DNA of 64,000 bases from Ophiura sarsii (Eukaryota; Echinodermata; Ophiuroidea; Amphilepidida; Ophiuridae): positions 449,001 to 513,000 of the forward strand of contig CM069446.1 of assembly GCA_035610835.1 (NCBI GenBank). The letters run 5' to 3'. Below, piece by piece: positions 58,701-64,000 of the stretch (position 1 is its first letter; each line of letters starts with the position of its first letter). The notes below the pieces were generated by a model, which was not told the origin of the DNA, made no database searches, and was given only the letters and a program-made list of their open reading frames with translations. A program made the position numbers and the translations under genes.

Positions 58701-61144
58701 ACATCATTGTCGTTATACCCGCTCCAGTGATATCCATCAGCGTTTTCGCCGTCGGAATCCCCCTCATCTCGATGGTACACAAACGGCTGTGGAACGGAAT
58801 TATCCTGAAGTAGGATCTGGCCTGGTGCACCACGTTGACAGTCTGCAGACATCATAGCTAATTCACGGAGAACTGGCGGCTGGCTTTCGTCCTGTAATTA
58901 AAAGTGTAATATAAATTGTAAATGGAATGTAATTTAACCCCCTGAGAACTACCGGCCGATTGGTTAAAAAGATGGATACATCATTTATTGCACCAATGAG
59001 AGACATTGTTAGAATAATTGTATCCCTGATAAAGATGGGAGTGAAACATTTTACAAGCTGCATTTGAATTGGCTATTCATATGAGTACATCTTGTAATAA
59101 ACCAATCAGAACCACTGTAAGATAGACAGGTAGATCCCAGGGGGTTAATTTACAGATCCTTGGGAAGCTGTCAGTAATTGTTGGACTGTTGTTGATAGAG
59201 AGGCATATTTCTACCTCTTTTACTTGAATTACCCAAGAACATTTGTGTAAATTAAAAGTTTCAAATGTCCACTATTGAACCAACTCTAAATTTCAAAATA
59301 TTAATACCATAATTTTTAATTGTAAGATATATATATCTTTTAGCCACTGTCCTCATTTTTTTAAACTCTAACAAAATTAATAAAACAACTCGCAAAATGT
59401 GTATGCCAATTACACTGGGTAAAAATGTAGAGGGTGTAAATCCCAATGATGTTTATAATTTGTACTAGAGCAATTTGTTTTAGGCAGAAATAAAACAACA
59501 ACATTTCAAGCATTTTTCACTCTAGAGTAAAATTGTCAAGGGATAAAATGTAAAGTAAAGGTGTTTCCTTCTTTGCATACAGTGAGTGAAACTAGTCTGA
59601 TTTTGCTAAATGAAAATACACCAAATATGACAATAATATAAACAAGAAGGAAATAGGAAATGTGTTCACTTGCCCGGGGTGTAGTGGAATAATCCTCTCT
59701 TTAACTGAGGTTCATTGTCATATCATGAAAAGAGTACAGGATAAATTTGAATATCAATCTTATTTTTCAACTCATTATATCATGATACATGTATAACCTT
59801 GAGTTGATAATGAAAATAGCCAGAACATCCTCTCCCTTTCCCCTTCATGTTTTTCTTGCTCACAACCCTAATAATATCCAGTTAACAAAAATGCAAACAA
59901 GATTTTCCATCACAGATATTCTAACATCCACCTTTCTGTGTCCCCCTTCTTGATTAAATTAAACAAAATCAGGGTCTTTTCCTCTTCCCCCCTCCCAAAA
60001 TCAAATATTGAATGTGAAAACTGGTCAATATAAAACTACATGATCAAATTAGAGAGCTTTTATAATCCAAAGGAGATAGGAGATATGAAATATGATAAAT
60101 GATAATAAATGAATATGAGGGATGATAAATGTCAATATGTATTAAGTAGGTACCAATATAAAAGTGTTGAAAATCCTGATAAAAGTGTGCAAAGTTAGTC
60201 AAAATCAAGTCAAACAAGGAAAAAACCATTTAAAACCTTACAAGATATTTTGTTGTAAAGTTTCATCAAAATTAATTATCAACAACATATTTTGTCAGCT
60301 GTCTTGACCATACTTACGACGTTGGCTCGACTTAATTGAAAATAACGAGTGCATCCAAAGATGTCGAGGGCTCAGAAATACAAGGCCTTATATCTCCATT
60401 TGACCATTTTGAGAAAAAGAAGATTTTTAAACACACTGGGGAGATAGATATAGGCCTTGTGATATTGGCTATAATAACTTTGTAAGGGGTTGTGTTATGG
60501 AGATAAGGCTGTGTTACTGGAAAGAGAATTTCTTTCTGAACATTTTGATACCAAAATCTCATTTTTGAGCCCTCAAAGTCTTACTTGCGCTGATCTACAT
60601 GTTTTACAACATTACAATCTAAAATAATTCAAATACAATGCAGATTTCTTGCATGTCTTTGAGAAATGTTTCTGGTTTCATTATAGCATAAGTCTACAAT
60701 TGACTATTTTGCTCTATCCAAATATCCAATATACAGACACACAAAATAAATGAAATCAAATTGAACTGCAGAATACCCCCGACTGCCGACCACAATCATG
60801 TTTCCACTGTGTTTTAAAAAATATAACATACACAAACACACAGTGAACGACCAAATGAAGAGCATTCTGCAGTTAAGCCAATTAAAATGTTAAAAAAATA
60901 ATTGAAACTAAATAAATGAATTCAAATCAATAGATGAAATTAAAAGAAATCAAATCAAAAAATTATGTCATTAACTCACCTGCAGCAAGATATGGCATCC
61001 GTCAGCGTCCGACTCTGGCAAAACTCTGAGTGCAGCGTCTATTCGTTTGGCTGTTATACTATTGACTGACCATTCATCAGCCCGCTCTAGCTCGTAGTAC
61101 GGCGCTGGTGGCAACGGCTTGCACTTCTGAGTTTGTTTTGTGAC
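46532..61144 (-). CDS. SH2-domain adaptor-like protein, partial (C-terminal 555 residues)
   Basis: Gene model joining minus-strand exons 61144-60980, 58891-57888, 57534-57424, 49396-49222 and 46744-46532. It is 1668 bases, 555 codons plus stop, with all GT..AG junctions in frame. The start is upstream of 61144 and was not found. Order: a short N-terminal piece (PLPPAPYYELERADEW); an acidic and Ser/Gly/Pro-rich region with many PxxP and basic-proline runs (PRPQPAPRRN, GRRPQPAPRQ, VIPQRPKELL, APPLPPR) that look like SH3-binding sites; an SH2 domain; an acidic tail ending DLDYMSLTDFRSVMEGMK. The SH2 is split over three exons: ASWFKAAIPRE, then GAFIVRES (phosphotyrosine-binding Arg), then DFPDLPRLIHHYS. 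This architecture suggests a cytosolic phosphotyrosine signalling adaptor. I do not recognise the family; tensin-, SHC- or GRB-like labels do not fit. Two of its introns carry nearly identical TTAA MITEs. Confidence 0.9.
47086..47291. mobile_element. TTAA-flanked MITE, family P, copy 1
   Basis: TTAACCCC at the left (10 bp after it are deleted compared with copy 2) and CAGGGGGTTAA at the right. The interior is nearly identical to 58934-59148. TTAA target and CCCC-type ends suggest piggyBac. Confidence 0.9.
48150..48228 (-). mobile_element. Possible tRNA-derived SINE head
   Basis: Minus strand B-box-like GTGGGTTTGACTCCTGTTGA at 48151-48172, with an A-box-like TTAGTTCAATGTGGAGCAAG about 45 bp upstream. 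Diverged. Confidence 0.38.
48637..48907. repeat. ~150-bp period tandem duplication
   Basis: GTACCAACCTTTAACCTAAC through CACCAGTATATATC occurs at 48637-48751 and 48791-48907 with few differences. Each copy ends in a CCTTAATT segment resembling the 3' border of the SH2 exon at 49222. Confidence 0.92.
48909..49010 (-). pseudogene. Decayed duplicate of the SH2 core exon (3' half)
   Basis: Minus-strand reading FVALSVNLKVDKDFIKSVIA then NVLVVRIKT parallels FALSMKVDKDFNESGIANYL then VVRTK of the true exon. The following bases CAATTAAGGAGATA show that the GT donor (AAG/GTGAGA) is lost, and the 5' half of the exon with VRES is absent. Confidence 0.85.
49222..49396 (-). CDS. SH2 gene, core SH2 exon
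   Basis: 175 bp, acceptor ctaattatag, donor GTGAGA. Encodes EIAVEILQQEEKGAFIVRES, KSHQGCFALSMKVDKDF and NYLVVRTKNGGYTIK. VRES carries the conserved beta-B arginine that binds phosphotyrosine. A decayed copy of this exon's 3' half lies at 48909-49010. Confidence 0.94.
49672..49830. mobile_element. Mariner-type MITE, family Z, short copy
   Basis: TA then CGAGGGTAATTCAATAAGTT at the left and AACTTATTGAATGACCCTCG then TA at the right. 159 bp; TIR about 45 bp. Ends match the 1.0-kb element at 36399. Confidence 0.92.
52007..52351. mobile_element. Inverted-repeat MITE, family W, copy 1
   Basis: TAAGGCCAAAAAACAAAATT through GTTGTGTTGCCCTC at the left, complement of CAACACAATAATTTTTGTGT and GGCCTATA at the right. 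345 bp. A second copy is at 53346. Confidence 0.8.
52504..52751. mobile_element. TTAA-flanked MITE, family X, copy 4 (reverse)
   Basis: TTAACACTTTCCACTTGGC at the left with the family interior reversed (GCAGACGACATTCCAAATTT first); the right end GCCGTGTGGACTTTTCATG has decayed. Confidence 0.8.
52891..52934. repeat. Perfect 22-bp palindrome flanked by direct repeats
   Basis: TGAGACTAGTATACTAGTCT plus CA at 52901-52922, bracketed by AGAGGAACC at 52892-52900 and again just after (about 52926-52934). Confidence 0.85.
53346..53687. mobile_element. Inverted-repeat MITE, family W, copy 2
   Basis: TTTTTTTGTTGCCCTCAAGT at the left and AGAAGGGCAACACAACAATT at the right; internal GGTCGGTCTGTTGAC and TTTTAGGGTCAGTC parallel copy 1. 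Followed by a G18-like run at 53692-53709. Confidence 0.7.
54410..54830. repeat. Imperfect ~100-bp tandem repeats
   Basis: Four diverged units share CAACCCTATAT-CCTC, GGCAACAAAC-like, ATATGGCAAAC and CTCAAGTCAAAGTTAAAG-like blocks in the same order. Intronic and non-coding. Confidence 0.65.
55074..55307. mobile_element. TTAA-type MITE, family X, copy 5
   Basis: TTAGCACTTTCCACCTGGC at the left; right end GTCTGCAGTCAAAGTGTTAA with a deletion of the CCGCGTGG block. Interior is family X. Confidence 0.82.
56608..56855. mobile_element. TTAA-flanked MITE, family X, copy 6 (reverse)
   Basis: TTAACACTTTCCACGCGGC at the left, GCCGCGTGGAAAGCGTTAA at the right: 19-bp ends with one mismatch. Interior reversed compared with copies 1-3. 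Confidence 0.92.
57424..57534 (-). CDS. SH2 gene, exon starting the SH2 domain
   Basis: 111 bp, acceptor tttgtttcacag, donor GTAAAT, phase 2 in and out. Encodes STSLYGDNRNSSPIVKDASK then ILKEIAQASWFKAAIPR. The W-x(6)-R spacing is the usual start of an SH2 domain (alpha A arginine). Confidence 0.88.
57888..58891 (-). CDS. SH2 gene, long proline-rich exon
   Basis: 1004 bp, entering in phase 0 after aattacag and leaving in phase 2 before GTAAGG. Begins DESQPPVLRELAMMSADCQR; the internal ATG pair at 58855 is inside the exon, not the start. It encodes a disordered region with acidic clusters, YHWSGYNDND, SRSYAILEQFINATVEGATI and at least five proline-rich motifs, ending SAPPLPPR. Confidence 0.92.
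58934..59148. mobile_element. TTAA-flanked MITE, family P, copy 2
   Basis: TTAACCCCCTGAGAACTACC at the left and GGTAGATCCCAGGGGGTTAA at the right, 215 bp. It is almost identical to 47086-47291 except for a 10-bp deletion at the left end of that copy and single changes. Sits in the intron after the SH2 gene's first visible exon. Confidence 0.94.
59149..60979 (-). other. SH2 gene intron (rest)
   Basis: AT-rich intron sequence between exons at 58891 and 60980. No exon, RNA gene or clean repeat seen beyond the MITE at its left side. Confidence 0.6.
60980..61144 (-). CDS. SH2 gene, first visible exon
   Basis: 165 bp, phase 0 at both ends, acceptor gactactacag, donor GTGAGT. Encodes VTKQTQKCKPLPPAPYYELE, then RADEWSVNSITAKRIDAALR and VLPESDADGCHILLQ. 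The acceptor means at least one more exon lies upstream. The WSVNSITAKRIDAAL segment is helix-like but not assigned to a domain. Confidence 0.82.
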
Positions 61145-62280
61145 CTGTAGTAGTCGGGGGCAAGCGGAGTAATAATCGTTAAGGACATTTATAAATACAC
61201 CGGCGCAGATAACCTAGATCCTGCCAAGAAAAGTGTTTCTAGACATATTTTCTCTACTTATCACATCGCCTACACATGTGGGTTATACACACAAAACAAG
61301 TTTCAACACAGATATGGTGTAAATGACGCTAGTATGGAACTCACAACATGATAATGTTACAACAAGCTTTGAATTAACCTTTAAATTAATCCACTAGACG
61401 TCTAATCTCGTAATGAAACACCGCATGCAATATGGAGCTCACGTTAAATGAGGGATTGTGCAAAATTTGGAGTTTCCTGCATGCTAACGGCTAAAAATAA
61501 ATATGTTTGTGGTTACTGGTTCTGTGACAACTGTTATCCAACTGTACAACACTGGTTGGTGTAATGATTCACAAGACATTGGCATGCTTATGAATAAATA
61601 ATACATTAATACAAATACAATATGTGCTTATTAAATAGCAAGCAGTGTAGCTATTATGCAATAAAGAGAGAAATAAAGTTTTCACAAAGTGTTAAAAGTT
61701 TTAACAACATTATGCCCAACAAACAAGCTTTTATATTTGTGTTGGCCAGAGGGAAGTTCAAAAATGGAATACATCCTGCCCTGGAATCCTTGCACGTTGT
61801 TTTATGGAATCTCACATGATATAATAATAACCCAGTTGCCAGATAACAGTACCAGACAGAGCCCAAATGGGTGTTACAATGTTGCCTGGTGCATGATTTG
61901 GGGAGTATTTTGTCTGATGGTACAATATTAAAAAAACATATTGGGACATAGCGTGTTTTGAACAGCATATATTTAATTTAATTACTACAAATATTATATT
62001 ATTTGCATTAGTTAATAAATTTAACCTTAATCAATGTTTTGTTGAAGTAATTCATCGCTAGGCAACACTGATCACCTGGCCTAAAACAGGATTAATTTTA
62101 ATCACATAACCCTTACTTATATCAGCAGACACCTTTCCCAATTTAATTGGTTGGATATGTATTAGTATCAAAATATTTAGAACACTTTTTACAATCTTAA
62201 TCTTATGTCAGCAAGAATTAAGATTCTAAATACGAATGACAGGTAACGGCTGTTTCAGAAGAAAACACAAATATATTTTC
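61145..62280. other. Upstream intron or flank of the SH2 gene; nothing recognised
   Basis: Expected to contain intron leading to a missing 5' exon. I found no in-frame exon with convincing splice sites. Confidence 0.4.
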
Positions 62281-62286
62281 GAAAAT

Positions 62287-62655
62287 ATAACCTTAAAATC
62301 ACAATTGTAACAAGGGTGATTGATCTTAAAATTATCAGCCAGATAATTTTTCAAAATTATAAACAATTGAAGAACAATTCTTCTGATAACAGATATCTTC
62401 CGTTAGGCAAAGTAAAAAAAGAAACATGTTTAACATCCAGCAGACTTTTTCAAAGAAAAGGAAGGATATTTTCATAAATATAACCTTAACATCGCGATGA
62501 TAACAAGGGTGATCTTAAAAGTATAGCAACCAGATAATCTTTTGAAATTATGAATAATTGAAGAACAATTCTACTGATAACAGATTTCTTCCGTTAGGCA
62601 AAGTAAAAAAATAAACACTTTTAATTGTTTATTATTAAAAGCATCCAGACTTTTG
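62287..62655. repeat. ~190-bp tandem duplication
   Basis: ATAACCTTAAAATCACAATT... at 62287 and ATAACCTTAACATCGCGATG... at 62480 run parallel through AACAAGGGTGAT, GAAGAACAATTCT, CTGATAACAGAT and CTTCCGTTAGGCAAAGTAAA, ending in CATCCAGACTTTT. Moderately diverged. Confidence 0.9.
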
Positions 62656-62696
62656 AAGGAAGGAATAGCCCTTGTTAGAGATAATCTTCGCAAACC

Positions 62697-62865
62697 TTAA
62701 TCCTAACCAGTAAAGCTAGTAATTTGTGCGTATCGGGGGGAGGGAAAAAGTGCTTTAGTTTTTTACCCGAAAAATCACCCAGCACCCCCCGGGATTCGAT
62801 CGCGGGACCATCCGCACCCAAGTCTGTCCCTCTACCAACTGAGCTAACTCCCTAGCGGCTATGCG
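62697..62865 (-). mobile_element. tRNA-derived SINE (copy C)
   Basis: Minus strand: GGGAGTTAGCTCAGTTGGTA GAGG (a near-canonical A box), then B-box GCGATCGAATCCCGG about 40 bp later, then a non-tRNA body. The 3' end is GGTTAGGATTAAGG, a decayed TTAGGG-like tail. Confidence 0.75.
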
Positions 62866-63266
62866 GCCACAAACTCCGTGGCCACATATGCCTGCGGTAG
62901 GTGACGTCATCGCGGCAATGCAGCAGCACGTGCCTGGAGATAGTTTCTGGCAGTAATATTTAGTGAGATTCAGTGGGGTTAGGGTTATAGAAAAGGAGCC
63001 CTCTTTAATATTTTTTTTTAAGGGGTGGCAACCATAACATTTGTTTAAAATGCTGATGATAAGAAAGAAGCAAAGCTGTTACAATAAAAAAAAGTTATGA
63101 CTGAAGTGGACCAAAAAAAGGTAACATGTTATTTTTTAAAATTTGGCCAAAAGCAATGCGTTCCATCTAACAATTAGCATGAAAGGCATCTTAACCCCCC
63201 CCCCCTGAGTACTAAAAACTACTTCTATTTAAGGCCCATCTCCAAGCGCATGTGTGAATGGCGTAA

Positions 63267-63480
63267 TTAACCCCCTGAGAACTACCGGCCGATTGGTTGA
63301 AATTTAGAATGTGTCAAATGTTGTGCCAATCAGAGACATCATTAGAATATTTACAATTTTCAAAAATATTAGCATAAAATATTTATAAGCAAAACCCTAA
63401 TTGGTCATCAAAATGATTATATCATGTAATTGACCAATGGGAATCATTGTACGAAAGACAGGTAGTGCCCAGGGGGTTAA
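63267..63480. mobile_element. TTAA-flanked MITE, family P, diverged copy 3
   Basis: TTAACCCCCTGAGAACTACC at the left and GCCCAGGGGGTTAA at the right. Only the ends and a few internal blocks (GGCCGATTGGTT, CCAATCAGAGACAT) match the other two copies, so the interior has diverged or been replaced. Confidence 0.9.
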
Positions 63481-63555
63481 CCGAGCCTACATAGTGAGTG
63501 TGGTATACTGCACGAAGGAGTAGCCGAGGGTGGGACGACAGGCAGACGTGTGGAG

Positions 63556-63882
63556 GCCCGGGGGGGTACTCACGTATGTAAGGCATACGGGGATGTGCCG
63601 CTCCAGTGGGTCGTTTTTTCACGAGACATCCTTAGCCATGGGTAGGCTTTTCAGTGAAAAATCCTTAGACATGGGTCCTGTTTTCGCGAAAAATCCTTAG
63701 ACATGGGTCCTGTTTTCGCGATTTTCGCGAAAATTTGCCAAAATTAGGTATATTTTCGCGAAAATTTGCCAAAATTGGGTCTATTTTCGCGAAAAATCAC
63801 CCTTAGAAATGGGTATGGGTTTTGAATCTCCAGCGGCACACCCCCGACCAAACCAAATCCGAGTACCCCCCCCCCCCCCGGG
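63556..63882. repeat. GC-tract repeat, family G, with intact C/G-run ends
   Basis: CCCGGGGGGGTACTC at the left and GAGTACCCCCCCCCC...CGGG at the right are inverted. ACGGGGATGTGCCGCTCCAG and CAGCGGCACACCCCCGACC are the next inverted pair. The centre is tandem: GAAAAATCCTTAGACATGGG units and TTTTCGCGAAAATTTGCCAA units. Confidence 0.8.
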
Positions 63883-64000
63883 TGTGGAGGGTCCCCTGAT
63901 CAATTCCCACCTGATCCCCAGCAATTTAGTTGGTGTTACCTCTTCCAAAATGTTGATCCCGGTTAAAACCCCGGTTAGTGGTTAGGGTTATGAAAGACAA

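Overview
This is a eukaryotic, intron-rich, AT-rich window from an animal genome. Long introns, short exons with GT..AG borders, many small inverted-repeat transposons, tRNA-derived SINEs, and an ASK-type MAP3K gene all point to a metazoan. The mix of RTE and CR1-like LINEs, a Ty3/Gypsy element, TTAA-flanked MITEs and TTAGGG-like SINE tails suits a marine invertebrate deuterostome such as an echinoderm or hemichordate. That placement is inference.

Two host genes can be read, both on the minus strand and both incomplete in the window. The first runs from an ATG at 22602 leftwards to at least 2441. Its five exons encode the N-terminal part of an ASK1-family MAP kinase kinase kinase (MAP3K5/6/15), and the rest, including the kinase, lies left of base 1. 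The second runs from 61144 leftwards to a stop at 46532. It has five exons of an adaptor-like protein with a long proline-rich disordered region and a C-terminal SH2 domain; its first exon or exons lie upstream. I could not name this gene. Its last exon abuts a tandem array (about 45090-46531) whose units repeat the last ~20 codons of the protein.

The rest is mostly mobile DNA. From left to right: an RTE-type LINE remnant (770-1938); several TTAA-flanked MITEs; a three-level nest of DNA transposons (6493-9741); a CR1-like LINE tail framed by inverted repeats (11760-12766); a 2.9-kb terminal-inverted-repeat element carrying many copies of one 18-bp motif (14231-17149); a long-arm hairpin element (23469-24391); a complete but frame-broken Ty3/Gypsy retrotransposon with nearly identical LTRs (26462-32160) that abuts a 150-bp palindrome; two mariner-like families at 36-38 kb; a 56-bp perfect inverted repeat (39415-39673); further foldback elements at 41-44 kb; and more MITEs in the introns of the SH2 gene. 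The ASK gene's 14.5-kb intron 3 and the SH2 gene's introns hold most of these insertions.

Coordinates of exons are from reading splice sites by eye. Transposon boundaries rest on visible inverted repeats and target duplications. No alignments or database searches were run.
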